DNA of 64,000 nucleotides from Sphingobacteriales bacterium (GCA_021299635.1 JAJTFA010000005.1:1-64000); one strand, 5' to 3'; shown: positions 37,566 to 47,351, counted from the stretch's first letter. Numbers and translations: made by a program. The notes: generated from the sequence alone by a model not told the origin.

Positions 37566-38194
37566 TTCATTTCAATTATTTCGTGGTTAGCAATAGCAAA
37601 AATGCGGTTATTTTTTGTTTTATCTACCAAATCTAATCCGGTAAACCTGCCAAATGCTGGGAGTATGGCATATTTATCGGCAAAGTAGAAACAGGGCAAC
37701 CTCAGCGATTGCCGTGCCTTGCTTTTAATATGTATACCCGGATGCATGTGTCCACTAATTAAATAGTGCGCAGCATGTTCATGCGGATGATGAGAAAATA
37801 GAAATGGTTGCAAAAAATAGGTGCTGCTTGTTTTTAATCCGGCCTCCTTGGTCATAAAACCGGGGATAATGTCATGATTGCCTCTAACCAGTATAGTTTC
37901 AAGTCTTGGGTAATGCTGTAACAAGCCTGCGAACAACTCCCATTCATGATTGTGGCTGCTATGAAACAAATCTCCAACAATCATCCACTTTTTAGGAGCC
38001 TCTCTATCTAATATAGATTGTATGCGGTTTAACTCCTCCTGAATTAAAGCATGTGGCGCAGCAATCCCATGTTTCCGAAAATGACTGACTTTACCCAAAT
38101 GCAAATCGCTCATCACCAGCATAGACTCCCTGCCCCAAATCAGATATTTATCAGGTGAGAGTTTCAATACCTCCTCATTCAGCAGCAATTCCAT
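37562..38194 (-). CDS. pdeM: Ligase-associated DNA damage response endonuclease PdeM
   Basis: A 210-residue soluble metallophosphoesterase. Metal-binding blocks: MSDLHLGK (Asp30, His32), VGDLFHSS, VRGNHD and SGHMHPG. The ESMLVMSDLHLGKVSHFRK start and the FADKYAILPAFGRFTGLDLV end are typical of PdeM. In many bacteria pdeM sits with an ATP-dependent DNA ligase, a ligase-associated exonuclease and an Lhr-type helicase; none of these is here. Its 3' end overlaps the DUF1223 start by four bases. Role in DNA repair is established for the family context rather than by biochemistry here. Confidence 0.88.
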   Translation of the reverse strand: MELLLNEEVLKLSPDKYLIWGRESMLVMSDLHLGKVSHFRKHGIAAPHALIQEELNRIQSILDREAPKKWMIVGDLFHSSHNHEWELFAGLLQHYPRLETILVRGNHDIIPGFMTKEAGLKTSSTYFLQPFLFSHHPHEHAAHYLISGHMHPGIHIKSKARQSLRLPCFYFADKYAILPAFGRFTGLDLVDKTKNNRIFAIANHEIIEMK

Positions 38195-38235
38195 GTATAA
38201 CGTAAAAAAATGTTAGATCAGGAGCACCAATTATA

Positions 38236-39426
38236 TTATTTAGCCAGTTCCTGTAAGGCAAGCCAAGCCATTAAACCCATACCATGTTCAAGTGCAGCCT
38301 CATCAATATCAAATGTAGGTGTATGCACTGATGAAACAATGCCTTTTGCTTCATTGCGGGTACCCAGCCTGTAAAAGGTTGCAGGCATCTCCTGAGAATA
38401 GTACGAAAAATCTTCAGCCGCCATCCATATATCCAAATCAACCACATTTTCTACTCCCATATATTGCACGGCCGCTTGTTTAGCCCTTCCGGTTAAAGCC
38501 TCATCATTTTTTAAAAACGGATATCCTTTCCTTATTTCAAACGAACAACTACCTCCCATACTTTCAGCAATCCCTTCAGCCATCTTTTTCATTTTGGCAT
38601 GTGCCTCTGCACGCCATTTTTCATCCAGCGTGCGGAAAGTTCCTTCCATATAAACTTCATTGGGAATAATATTGGTGGCACCATTGGCAATTACTTTACC
38701 AAACGACAAAACGGATGGCACAATGGGTTGTGCGTTTCTGCTTACAATTTGTTGTAATGAGGTGATAATATTTGCTGCAATTAAAACCGGATCAATATTT
38801 AAATGAGGCATGGCACCATGCCCGCCTTTACCCTTAACGGTTACATATAGCTCATCTGTAGATGCCATGTATAAACCGGACCTGAAACCAACCTTGCCTA
38901 CAGGCAGTAAAGGCATTACATGCTGTCCAAAAATTCCGGATGGACTGGGATGTTGCAGCGCTCCTTCCTTAATCATCAGTGATGCACCACCGGGTAATCT
39001 TTCTTCCCCCGGCTGAAACAACAATTTAATGGTGCCCGTAAACTCTTCCTTTAATGCAAAAAGTATTTTGGCTGCACCCAGTAAACAACTGGTATGCACA
39101 TCATGTCCGCAGGCATGCATAACCCCATTGTTGCGCGACTTATATGGAACATCATTTTGCTCCTCAATAGGAAGGGCATCCATATCGGCACGTAAGGCAA
39201 TGGTTTTTGAAGCCGGATTTTTCCCCTCAATCAATGCAACCAAACCGGTATTGGCAATAGTCGTTATCTTCGAAATGCCAATTTGCTGCAACGCCTGCCT
39301 CACGAACTTTTGTGTTTCATGTTCAGCAAAGGAAAGTTCAGGATGCTGATGCAAATGCCTTCTTAGCTGAGTTACCTCAGGCGCATAAGCCGAAGCCAGG
39401 GTCTTAATCTGTTGGATACGTTCCAT
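38236..39426 (-). CDS. M20 family amidohydrolase (N-acyl-amino-acid type)
   Basis: A 396-residue cytoplasmic metallo-hydrolase of the HipO/IAA-amino acid hydrolase group that cleaves N-acyl amino acids or small peptides. Metal-binding features: RADMDALPI (Asp81, Asp83), HACGHDVH (Cys106, His108), FQPGEE (Glu141, Glu142) and AAEDFSYY near the end. The Cys ligand is characteristic of this subgroup. A dimerisation domain (about 185-300) is inserted as usual. It is a single gene downstream of the sigma-factor pair, from which it is separated by a strong terminator. Confidence 0.93.
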   Translation of the reverse strand: MERIQQIKTLASAYAPEVTQLRRHLHQHPELSFAEHETQKFVRQALQQIGISKITTIANTGLVALIEGKNPASKTIALRADMDALPIEEQNDVPYKSRNNGVMHACGHDVHTSCLLGAAKILFALKEEFTGTIKLLFQPGEERLPGGASLMIKEGALQHPSPSGIFGQHVMPLLPVGKVGFRSGLYMASTDELYVTVKGKGGHGAMPHLNIDPVLIAANIITSLQQIVSRNAQPIVPSVLSFGKVIANGATNIIPNEVYMEGTFRTLDEKWRAEAHAKMKKMAEGIAESMGGSCSFEIRKGYPFLKNDEALTGRAKQAAVQYMGVENVVDLDIWMAAEDFSYYSQEMPATFYRLGTRNEAKGIVSSVHTPTFDIDEAALEHGMGLMAWLALQELAK

Positions 39427-39442
39427 AACAGGTCAAAAGTAA

Positions 39443-39474
39443 TTAAAAAAAATAAGCGACCCGAAAGTCGCTTA
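39443..39474 (-). terminator. Rho-independent terminator of the sigma-factor operon
   Basis: On the minus strand an 8-bp perfect stem (TAAGCGAC with GTCGCTTA, loop TTTCGG) is followed by a run of eight T. It begins ten bases after the stop of the 77-residue gene and ends before the M20 gene start, so it should isolate the two units. Confidence 0.85.
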
Positions 39475-39484
39475 AAATCCTTTG

Positions 39485-39718
39485 CTAATTGTGCACCTCA
39501 TGCTGCCTGAGCGAATGCTCCAGAATAAGGCTAACAGATGTTGGGCTGGGATCTAGTTCAGCCTCATTTAAGGCCAACACAGTAGCCAGCTGATTTTCAA
39601 ACTCTTCTTTAAATGCCTCATCAGCGTGCATCTGATGCAGAATTCCTGCATTCTCAGCCGGGGTGGTTTCTCTGTAAATGTAGCGGATTAAATCGGTTGC
39701 AGTGTAGATTTTTGACAT
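39485..39718 (-). CDS. Small conserved protein downstream of ECF sigma factor
   Basis: A 77-residue soluble acidic protein. The N-terminus (SKIYTATDLIRYIYRETTP) and the DPSPTSVSLILEHSL tail resemble a short Bacteroidota protein that I recall encoded just after ECF sigma factors. The plan of a helical domain with conserved ENAGI and EEFENQL stretches looks like the N-terminal zinc-less anti-sigma domain, so a sigma-binding role is plausible but unproven. The gene is 114 bp after the sigma gene on the same strand and is followed by a strong terminator. Confidence 0.7.
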   Translation of the reverse strand: MSKIYTATDLIRYIYRETTPAENAGILHQMHADEAFKEEFENQLATVLALNEAELDPSPTSVSLILEHSLRQHEVHN

Positions 39719-39832
39719 AGGCGCTTTGGCTTATTTTAAGTAATTATTAACCAAACGCAGCATACCGGTCATCTATTATAAACCGCTAAAAGATTTAGTT
39801 CAGAAAAACATGAGGCTTTAATAATCAGGCTC

Positions 39833-40411
39833 TTAAAAATAGGCTTGCTGTTTTTCCATCATTTTTCTAAGGTTATTTAAAGCATAACGCATGCGCCCCA
39901 AAGCAGTATTAATGCTAACCCCGGTGGCATCTGCAATCTCTTTAAAGCTCATATTACCCCAATGGCGCATGATTAGCACCTCACGCTGCTCTTCGGGTAA
40001 GCGTTTAACCAGTTCCTTTATATTGCGTTCGGTTTGTGTTTTTATGATTAAATCCTCCTTTGACTCCTCGGCAATTCTTAGGTAAGAAAAAATATCATTG
40101 CCTTCACTGTCGGTAATGGTTACATCGCGTTTCATTTTGCGTATGTAATCAATGGCCAGATTTCGACCAATACGGGCAGCCCAAGGACCAAATTTACCTT
40201 CTTCATTATAATTGCCGTTGCGCAAAGTATTGATGATTTTAATAAAGGTTTCCTGGAAGATATCTTCTGCAAGACTGCGATCTCTTACAAGCAAATAAAT
40301 GGAAGTAAAAACCGAACGCTGGTGCCTTTTGATAAGGGCTTCTAGGCAAGCTTCATTGCCTTTAAGATAGAGGTGGATCAACTCTTGATCACTAATTTTC
40401 TGTACTTGCAT
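39833..40411 (-). CDS. ECF-type RNA polymerase sigma factor
   Basis: A 192-residue sigma-70-family factor with region 2 (RDRSLAEDIFQETFIKIINTL, then WAARIGRNLAIDYIRK for promoter melting and -10 recognition) and region 4 (LPEEQREVLIMRHWGNMSF followed by helix-turn-helix KEIADATGVSINTALGRMRYA). No extra C-terminal domain. It directs RNA polymerase to a special gene set that cannot be told here. ATG at 40411 was chosen; TTG at 40417 is the alternative. The 77-residue gene downstream may control it. Confidence 0.93.
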   Translation of the reverse strand: MQVQKISDQELIHLYLKGNEACLEALIKRHQRSVFTSIYLLVRDRSLAEDIFQETFIKIINTLRNGNYNEEGKFGPWAARIGRNLAIDYIRKMKRDVTITDSEGNDIFSYLRIAEESKEDLIIKTQTERNIKELVKRLPEEQREVLIMRHWGNMSFKEIADATGVSINTALGRMRYALNNLRKMMEKQQAYF

Positions 40412-40698
40412 AGCCAATAGAAATTAAATGGTTGGTACTTGAAATGAATTAGTGTAGAGTTTTATCCGATAGTTTTCTGCGTTTAGTTTTGTTTAATAAT
40501 TGTTATTCAAATATAGCATAAATTCTTTAGGCAAAACAAATATTTCCCTATTTAAGAACTTTTTAAGAATAAGCTCTGACATAGGAAATCAGCAAGTAAA
40601 ACCTGGTAATCAAGTTTATTTTACAAATGATCTAAAAATATAAAACATTTTCCCATCAACCAAGATTAACTTAGTATTGCCCTTTGAATGGCAGAAAA

Positions 40699-43533
40699 AT
40701 GAAATTTAAGTCGGAGCAAAAAACAAAAGATATCGTTATCAAAGGTGCGAGGGTTCATAACCTCAAGAATATAAATGTTACCATTCCGCGCAATCAGCTC
40801 ACGGTGGTTACGGGCGTTTCAGGTTCAGGTAAGTCATCTCTGGTATTTGATACGCTTTATGCCGAAGGGCAGCGCAGATATGTGGAAAGCCTATCAGCTT
40901 ATGCCAGGCAGTTTTTGGGAAAAATGAATAAGCCGGAGGTTGATTACATACACGGCATTTCCCCTGCCATTGCCATTGAGCAAAAGGTAAATACACGTAA
41001 CCCGCGGTCTACCGTGGCAACCACCACTGAAATTTATGACTATCTGAAACTGCTGTTTGCGAGGGCTGGTACCACCTTTTCACCAAAATCAGGCAAACCC
41101 GTTAAACGAGATACGGTTGAAAGCGTGGTGGACGAATTAATGGCTCTGCCCGAAGGAACGCGCGTATTATTGCTCACTGCCATTAAATCAACCGAAAAGG
41201 AACTTAGAAAAAAGCTGGAAATATTTCTACAAAACGGATTTTTCCGAATACTTGTAAATGAAACGGCCATTAACATAGAGGATTTCCTTGCCTCAACAGA
41301 TAAAAACACAAAGAATATTTTTCTGTTGATTGACCGTTTCGCCATACAGCCGGGTGATGAAGACAGCCGCAACCGCATGGCCGACTCACTTCAAACAGCT
41401 TTTTATGAGGGGCATGGCGAATGTTTGGTGCATATCCTGAAAGAATCAGGCGGTTTTACCGAGCGTGAATTCAACAACCGATTTGAACTTGACGGAATAT
41501 CATTTGAGGAGCCATCTGTTAATTTCTTTAGTTTTAATAATCCGTATGGTGCATGCAAAACCTGCGAAGGTTTTGGCAGCGTAATAGGTATTGATGAAGA
41601 CCTTGTGGTTCCTGATAAAAGCCTCTCTGTTTTTGCAGATGCCGTAGTGCCATGGAAAGGTGAAAAAATGAGCGATTGGAAAGTCTACTTTATTAAAGCT
41701 GCCTCAAAGGATAAATTTCCCATACATAAACCATACTGCGACTTAACAATTGAACAAAAGACTTATTTATGGCAAGGGAACAATGGCTGGGAGGGAATAG
41801 ATGGCTTTTTTAAAGAACTTGAACGGCAAACCTATAAAATACAATACCGGGTAATGCTTGCGAGATATAGAGGCAAAACAGCTTGCCCGGATTGTAAAGG
41901 AACACGACTAAGAAAAGATGCAAATTATGTAAGATTGGTTGATGCAGGCAAGAAAGTAAATGATTATTTAGCATACCCTTCACTGAGCCAAATTGTGCTG
42001 ATGAGTATTGATGAAGCAGCCAGCTATTTTACAAGTCTGCAATTACAGCCGCATCAGCAAAAAATTGCCGATCGTATTATCAAGGAAATAAAAAGCAGGC
42101 TTCTGTTTTTGCAAAATGTCGGGCTTGGTTATTTATCCTTAAACCGGCTTTCAAATTCACTATCAGGTGGAGAATCACAGCGCATTAACCTGGCCACCTC
42201 ACTTGGTAGCAGCTTGGTGGGTTCATTATATATTTTAGATGAACCAAGCATTGGGCTTCATTCAAGAGATACTGAAAAACTTATTCAGGTCTTACATTCA
42301 CTTCGCAATCTTGGCAATACGGTAGTGGTTGTTGAGCATGATGAAGATATGATGCATACCGCAGACCATATTATTGATATCGGACCTATGGCCGGTATAC
42401 ATGGTGGTCATCTGGTAGCAGAAGGCAATATGGCATCATTAAAGAAAAATAAGGATAGCCTTACAGGCAAATACCTTTCAGAGGCAGAAAGCATTGCGAT
42501 ACCCGCCAAAAGAAGAAAATGGACTGACTTTATTGAGGTGTGTGGGGCAAGGCACCACAACCTGAAAGGAATGAACATAAAATTCCCATTGCATTGCCTA
42601 ACGGCAGTAACAGGCGTTTCAGGCAGTGGTAAAACCACACTTGTTAAAGGCATATTATTTCCAGCGTTGCAAAAACACTTGGGCAATTACAGTGGCGAGA
42701 AAACCGGCACATTTGATAAACTGGCCGGTAACTTAAAAAGCGTTAAACAAGTAGAATTGGTAGATCAAAACCCAATCGGAAAATCTTCACGCTCCAATCC
42801 GGTTACTTATATAAAAGCTTATGATGCCATCAGGGATTTATTTTCTTCACAGCCTATGGCTAAATCTAGGGGATACAAACCTCAGCACTTTTCATTTAAT
42901 GTAGACGGTGGCAGATGTGAAACTTGCATGGGAGAGGGAGAAGTAACCATTGAAATGCAGTTTATGGCCGATATCCATTTGCCCTGCGAGGAATGCAAAG
43001 GAAGCCGCTTTAAAGAAGAAATTCTGGATATAACTTATAAAGGGAAAAACATCAGCGATGTATTAAGAATGACCATTGACGAATCGATGGTGTATTTTGC
43101 ATCAGAAACCTCTATCATTAATAAAATAAAGCCACTGGCCGATGTGGGTTTGGGTTATGTTCAATTGGGCCAGTCATCCAATACCTTATCTGGTGGAGAA
43201 GCCCAACGGGTAAAATTAGCTTCATTTTTAGGCAAAGGCAAAACACAGGACCATGTACTCTTTATATTTGACGAACCTACAACCGGGCTTCATTTTTATG
43301 ATATAAATAAGTTGCTTACTTCCTTTAATGCTTTAATACAGCAAGGTCACAGCATAATTGTAATTGAGCACAATATGGATGTGATTAAATGTGCCGACTG
43401 GATTATTGACCTTGGACCGGATGCGGGTAAGAATGGTGGTGAGATTGTTTATGAAGGAACGCCTGAGGAAATGGTAAAAAAAACCAAAGGGCACACCGCC
43501 CAATTTTTGGCCAAAAAATTGAGAATAGGCTGA
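40699..43533 (+). CDS. uvrA: Excinuclease ABC subunit A, lacking the first zinc-finger Cys pair
   Basis: A 944-residue ATPase that recognises DNA damage in nucleotide excision repair. Two ABC modules are visible: Walker A GVSGSGKSS (N-terminal) and GVSGSGKTT (C-terminal), signatures LSGGESQRI and LSGGEAQRV. The C-terminal zinc finger is complete (GGRCETCMGEG, then PCEECKGSRF). In the N-terminal zinc module only the second pair (ACKTCEGFG) remains; the earlier CxxC seen in Escherichia coli before the FSFNNP motif is replaced. ATG at 40699 was chosen over TTG at 40684. Single gene, divergent from the sigma factor. Confidence 0.95.
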   Translation: MKFKSEQKTKDIVIKGARVHNLKNINVTIPRNQLTVVTGVSGSGKSSLVFDTLYAEGQRRYVESLSAYARQFLGKMNKPEVDYIHGISPAIAIEQKVNTRNPRSTVATTTEIYDYLKLLFARAGTTFSPKSGKPVKRDTVESVVDELMALPEGTRVLLLTAIKSTEKELRKKLEIFLQNGFFRILVNETAINIEDFLASTDKNTKNIFLLIDRFAIQPGDEDSRNRMADSLQTAFYEGHGECLVHILKESGGFTEREFNNRFELDGISFEEPSVNFFSFNNPYGACKTCEGFGSVIGIDEDLVVPDKSLSVFADAVVPWKGEKMSDWKVYFIKAASKDKFPIHKPYCDLTIEQKTYLWQGNNGWEGIDGFFKELERQTYKIQYRVMLARYRGKTACPDCKGTRLRKDANYVRLVDAGKKVNDYLAYPSLSQIVLMSIDEAASYFTSLQLQPHQQKIADRIIKEIKSRLLFLQNVGLGYLSLNRLSNSLSGGESQRINLATSLGSSLVGSLYILDEPSIGLHSRDTEKLIQVLHSLRNLGNTVVVVEHDEDMMHTADHIIDIGPMAGIHGGHLVAEGNMASLKKNKDSLTGKYLSEAESIAIPAKRRKWTDFIEVCGARHHNLKGMNIKFPLHCLTAVTGVSGSGKTTLVKGILFPALQKHLGNYSGEKTGTFDKLAGNLKSVKQVELVDQNPIGKSSRSNPVTYIKAYDAIRDLFSSQPMAKSRGYKPQHFSFNVDGGRCETCMGEGEVTIEMQFMADIHLPCEECKGSRFKEEILDITYKGKNISDVLRMTIDESMVYFASETSIINKIKPLADVGLGYVQLGQSSNTLSGGEAQRVKLASFLGKGKTQDHVLFIFDEPTTGLHFYDINKLLTSFNALIQQGHSIIVIEHNMDVIKCADWIIDLGPDAGKNGGEIVYEGTPEEMVKKTKGHTAQFLAKKLRIG

Positions 43534-43549
43534 TATTCAATAAATAAAT

Positions 43550-43578
43550 TAGGTTTTTGTGAATCTAAGCCTATTTTT
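43550..43578 (+). terminator. Possible uvrA terminator
   Basis: A 6-bp stem with one G-T pair (TAGGTT with AGCCTA) and a long loop is followed by five T, about 17 bases after the uvrA stop. Weak but well placed. Confidence 0.4.
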
Positions 43579-43601
43579 GTGGATAACTTAATCTGTTATT
43601 G

Positions 43602-43820
43602 ATGAAAGCTTTGGTTCCAAAACCGGCCAATACATTGGGAAACATTTTTAAAGCAACGGGTATCATTCTGTGCCTGCTGATAATAGATTTGAGTAATAGC
43701 AACGCATTCAGATTTTTGCTCAGAGAGGGGAAAAGAAAATCAAGACCTGAAAAAAGCAATTCACTTCCAACAGTTGAGTTACCTGATGTGGCTAAAAAGC
43801 TTAAGCAATCTTTTCGCTAA
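43602..43820 (+). CDS. Small hypothetical protein, 72 residues
   Basis: ATG frame of 72 codons in the gap between uvrA and the convergent decarboxylase gene. It shows one hydrophobic segment (GIILCLLIIDLS, about 22-33) and a basic, Lys/Arg-rich second half (LLREGKRKSRPEKS), so it could be a small membrane protein with a cytoplasmic tail. No family recognised. The minus strand here is also open for 62 codons, which weakens the case. Confidence 0.33.
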   Translation: MKALVPKPANTLGNIFKATGIILCLLIIDLSNSNAFRFLLREGKRKSRPEKSNSLPTVELPDVAKKLKQSFR

Positions 43821-43830
43821 TAATTTTTAA

Positions 43831-44799
43831 TTAGTCAAATCGGTGAGCACTTTTGTGCAGTTCTTCCGGTGGCAGGTTTTTAAAATAATCATAAGTAATT
43901 TTCAAGCCCTCTGCCCTGCTCACTTTTGGCTCCCATCCAAGCAGTTTTTTAGCAAGATCAATGTTGGGTTGTCTTTGCTTAGGATCATCTTTAGGCAGTG
44001 GCTTATAGATAAGCTTCTGTTTGGTTCCGGTTAGTTTAATAATTTCTTCTCCAAACTCCTTGATGGTAATTTCATCGGGGTTACCAATATTTACAGGATA
44101 TGCATAATCACTTAATAGTAATCTGTATATGCCTTCAACCAAATCATCTACAAAACAAAACGAACGTGTTTGTGAGCCATCTCCAAAAACAGTTAAATCT
44201 TCGCCACGCAATGCCTGACCTATGAATGCAGGCAATACCCTTCCGTCATTGAGTCGCATACGTGGACCATACGTATTAAAAATACGCACGATTCTTGTTT
44301 CCAAACCATGATAAGTATGATACGCCATTGTAATGGCTTCCTGAAAGCGCTTAGCTTCATCATACACCCCGCGTGGGCCAACAGGATTTACATTACCCCA
44401 GTAATCTTCTTTTTGCGGGTGTACCATAGGGTCTCCATATACTTCAGAGGTTGAAGCCACCAAGATACGCGCCTTCTTATCTTTTGCCAGACCAAGGCAA
44501 TTATGAGTTCCCAAAGAACCTACTTTTAGGGTTTGTATTGGTATTTTCAAGTAATCAATAGGACTAGCAGGTGATGCGAAGTGCAGAATGTAATCCAACC
44601 TGCCTGATACATGAACAAATTTGCTTACATCATGATGATAGAATTCAAACTCCTTTAACTTAAACAGGTGTTCAATGTTTTTAAGATCGCCTGTGATTAA
44701 ATTATCCATCCCTACTACATCATATCCTTCTTTTATAAAACGGTCGCACAAATGTGACCCCAAAAATCCTGCTGCACCTGTTATTAATATTCTTGGCAT
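43831..44799 (-). CDS. uxs: UDP-glucuronate decarboxylase
   Basis: A 322-residue short-chain dehydrogenase/reductase that turns UDP-glucuronate into UDP-xylose through a 4-keto intermediate. The NAD-binding GxxGxxG is [12 protein letters not shown] at the N-terminus. Typical UXS blocks are [30 protein letters not shown] (YxxxK), [10 protein letters not shown] and [18 protein letters not shown]. Third gene of a minus-strand operon after the aminotransferase and UDP-glucose dehydrogenase, 11 bases behind the latter, which makes its substrate. Product is expected in envelope polysaccharide. Confidence 0.94.
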   Translation of the reverse strand: MPRILITGAAGFLGSHLCDRFIKEGYDVVGMDNLITGDLKNIEHLFKLKEFEFYHHDVSKFVHVSGRLDYILHFASPASPIDYLKIPIQTLKVGSLGTHNCLGLAKDKKARILVASTSEVYGDPMVHPQKEDYWGNVNPVGPRGVYDEAKRFQEAITMAYHTYHGLETRIVRIFNTYGPRMRLNDGRVLPAFIGQALRGEDLTVFGDGSQTRSFCFVDDLVEGIYRLLLSDYAYPVNIGNPDEITIKEFGEEIIKLTGTKQKLIYKPLPKDDPKQRQPNIDLAKKLLGWEPKVSRAEGLKITYDYFKNLPPEELHKSAHRFD

Positions 44800-44810
44800 A
44801 AATGAATAGG

Positions 44811-46133
44811 TTATTTAGTTTTTATTCCGATGCAGTAGTATTCAAATCCTAATTCTTTCATTTCTGCCGGGTCATAAATATTTCGTCCGTCAAAAATAGT
44901 ATGGCCTTTCATGAGTTTCTTCATCACATTAAAATCCGGAGAGCGAAACTCAGGCCATTCTGTTGCAATAATCAAGGCATCTGCATCAACCAATGCTGAA
45001 TCAGGCTTGGCTACATAATTTATTTGATCTCCAATAATTTTCTTTGCTTCATGCATAGCCACCGGATCATACGCTACAATGTTCGCACCTGCTTGTATGA
45101 GCATATCAATTATAACCAACGAAGGCGCTTCGCGCATATCATCGGTTTTAGGCTTAAAAGACAGCCCCCACAAGGCAAAAGTTTTACCTTCAACCGAGTT
45201 GTTAAAATGCTTTAATATTTTACCAACCAACACAGATTTCTGGCTTGCATTCACTTCTTCAACAGCCTGTAAGATGCGCATGCTGTAACCATTATCCTGT
45301 GCAGTTTTAACCAATGCCTTTACATCTTTAGGAAAACAAGAACCGCCATAACCGATACCCGGATAAATAAATTTATTGCCAATACGCGGATCACTGCCTA
45401 TACCTTTTCGTACCAAGTTTACATCAGCACCCATTATTTCACAAAGATTTGCAATATCATTCATGAAACTGATTTTGGTAGCCAGCATGGCATTAGCAGC
45501 ATACTTGGTCATTTCTGCAGATGGGATATCCATAAAAATAATGGGATGGCCATTGAGCAGGAAAGGCTTATACAACTTGCGCATCACATCTTCTGCACGC
45601 TGACTTTCCACACCAATAACAATCCTGTCCGGGCGCTGAAAATCATCAATAGCTGCACCCTCCTTTAAAAATTCAGGATTAGATGCCACATCAAACAAAA
45701 CACGTGAACCGCGCTTGTCCAACGCATTCTGAACCGCCTTTTTAACCTTGGTGGCTGTGCCAACAGGAACAGTGCTTTTGGTAACCACGACCAGATAGTC
45801 TTCTATATTTTCACCAATCTGAGAAGCCACAGCCAACACATACTTTAAATCAGCACTACCATCTTCTCCAGGAGGGGTACCAACAGCTATAAACGCTACA
45901 TCGCAGCCTTTAATACTTTCAGCTAGAGACGTTGAGAAATGTAAACGACCGGCTTGCGTGTTGCGCTCAACAATCTCTTCGAGTCCTGGTTCATAAATTG
46001 GCAATACGCCCTTTTTCAGATTTTCAATTTTTTTCGCATCAATATCAATACAGGTTACTTCAATACCCACATCTGATAAACAGGCACCGGTAACCAATCC
46101 TACATATCCTGTTCCTACAACGGCAATTTTCAT
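44811..46133 (-). CDS. ugd: UDP-glucose 6-dehydrogenase
   Basis: A 440-residue cytoplasmic enzyme that oxidises UDP-glucose to UDP-glucuronate with two NAD+. N-terminal Rossmann motif [10 protein letters not shown] (7-16), catalytic Cys266 in [10 protein letters not shown] and the central [10 protein letters not shown] strand are all present; the C-terminal UDP-binding domain includes [16 protein letters not shown]. Length is standard. It is 13 bases downstream of the aminotransferase gene and 11 bases upstream of the decarboxylase, so the three form an operon. Confidence 0.96.
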   Translation of the reverse strand: MKIAVVGTGYVGLVTGACLSDVGIEVTCIDIDAKKIENLKKGVLPIYEPGLEEIVERNTQAGRLHFSTSLAESIKGCDVAFIAVGTPPGEDGSADLKYVLAVASQIGENIEDYLVVVTKSTVPVGTATKVKKAVQNALDKRGSRVLFDVASNPEFLKEGAAIDDFQRPDRIVIGVESQRAEDVMRKLYKPFLLNGHPIIFMDIPSAEMTKYAANAMLATKISFMNDIANLCEIMGADVNLVRKGIGSDPRIGNKFIYPGIGYGGSCFPKDVKALVKTAQDNGYSMRILQAVEEVNASQKSVLVGKILKHFNNSVEGKTFALWGLSFKPKTDDMREAPSLVIIDMLIQAGANIVAYDPVAMHEAKKIIGDQINYVAKPDSALVDADALIIATEWPEFRSPDFNVMKKLMKGHTIFDGRNIYDPAEMKELGFEYYCIGIKTK

Positions 46134-46146
46134 GATTTAGATAATA

Positions 46147-47286
46147 TTACTTGGCAAATTCTTTACAATAGTCTTTAACATGCTGAACAATATATTCGAG
46201 TTGATCAGGGCTCATTTCAGTGGAAATAGGCAAAGAAATAACGCATGCACACAACTGCTCTGTAACCGGCAAACTACCTTTGGGGAAGTCAGCACTTGCA
46301 TATGCTTTTTGCCAATGCAAGGGTATGGGGTAATAAACCATGGATGGAATATTCTTTTCTGCCAGCCACTTACGCATGTGGTCTCTGTCTATTCCACAAG
46401 TTTGAAGCGTATATTGATGGAATACATGTGTTGAGTTCTTAACCCTTACAGGAGGCAGTAAATTTGGATGATTGGCAAAAGCCTTATCATAATAATCTGC
46501 AACCAAATTCCGAGCTTGTGCATAAGCATCCAGATAATTAAGCTTAACATTAAGTATTGCTGCCTGTATGGTATCAAGCCTGGAGTTTACACCTATATCA
46601 TCATGCACATACTGCACACTTTGTCCGTGGTTGGCAATCATCTTTAGCCTTTTGGCCAATTCATCATCATTGGTAAACATAGCGCCACCGTCACCCATAC
46701 ATCCCAAATTTTTTGAGGGAAAAAACGAGGTTGCACCAATGGTTCCAATGGTTCCGGCCTTTTTCGGTTGTCCGTTATGAAAGGTATAATCTGCACCAAT
46801 GGCCTGAGCCGTATCTTCTATAACAAAAAGCGAATGCGTGGCAGCAATCTGCATAATACTTTCCATATCGGCACTCTGGCCAAATAAATGAACCGGAACA
46901 ATGGCTTTGGTTTTTGAGGTTATGACAGGTTCAATTTTTGAAATATCAATTAAAAACGTTTTAGGATCAACATCTACCATAACCGGTTTTAATCTGAGTA
47001 ATGCAATTACTTCAGCGGTTGCCACATAAGTAAATGCAGGAAGTATCACTTCATCTCCCGGTTGCAGATTTAATGCCATCATCGCAATTTGCAAGGCATC
47101 GGTTCCGTTTGCACAAGGAATAACATGCTTAACCCTAAGATAAGAGGATAAAGCACCTGCAAACTGCTGCACGGCTGGTCCGTTTATAAATTTAGTAGAA
47201 GCAATAACTTCCATTACCGCCTCATCAATCTGATTTTTAATTTTAAGATACTGGTTGTTTAAATCAACCATTTGAATGGGTTGCAT
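46147..47286 (-). CDS. DegT/DnrJ/EryC1/StrS sugar aminotransferase
   Basis: A 379-residue PLP-dependent enzyme of the sugar-aminotransferase family. PLP-binding Lys192 lies in ATSFFPSKNLGCMGDGG; other family blocks are CANGTDALQIA, PAFTYVATAE and EDTAQAIGA. It resembles WbpE-like enzymes that aminate UDP-3-keto or 4-keto sugars. First gene of an operon with ugd and uxs. ATG at 47286 was chosen since the QMVDL start is that of the family and the longer form requires TTG. Its exact keto-sugar substrate is unknown. Confidence 0.9.
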   Translation of the reverse strand: MQPIQMVDLNNQYLKIKNQIDEAVMEVIASTKFINGPAVQQFAGALSSYLRVKHVIPCANGTDALQIAMMALNLQPGDEVILPAFTYVATAEVIALLRLKPVMVDVDPKTFLIDISKIEPVITSKTKAIVPVHLFGQSADMESIMQIAATHSLFVIEDTAQAIGADYTFHNGQPKKAGTIGTIGATSFFPSKNLGCMGDGGAMFTNDDELAKRLKMIANHGQSVQYVHDDIGVNSRLDTIQAAILNVKLNYLDAYAQARNLVADYYDKAFANHPNLLPPVRVKNSTHVFHQYTLQTCGIDRDHMRKWLAEKNIPSMVYYPIPLHWQKAYASADFPKGSLPVTEQLCACVISLPISTEMSPDQLEYIVQHVKDYCKEFAK

Positions 47287-47313
47287 GCCTAACTTGTAAT
47301 TGTAATAGAATGG

Positions 47314-47321
47314 CAAATATA
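47314..47321 (-). promoter_or_regulatory. -7 box of the UDP-sugar operon
   Basis: TATATTTG on the minus strand fits TAnnTTTG and lies 27 bases upstream of the aminotransferase ATG. No TTG at the right distance upstream, so the -33 element is doubtful. Confidence 0.4.
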
Positions 47322-47351
47322 AACTTACCTTTTACATTTAAATAAATAAGC

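Noticed and set aside
43571..43759. Minus-strand 62-codon frame opposite the small gene at 43602
   Set aside because: No upstream gene on its strand, no family likeness; the plus-strand frame is the better, though still weak, candidate.
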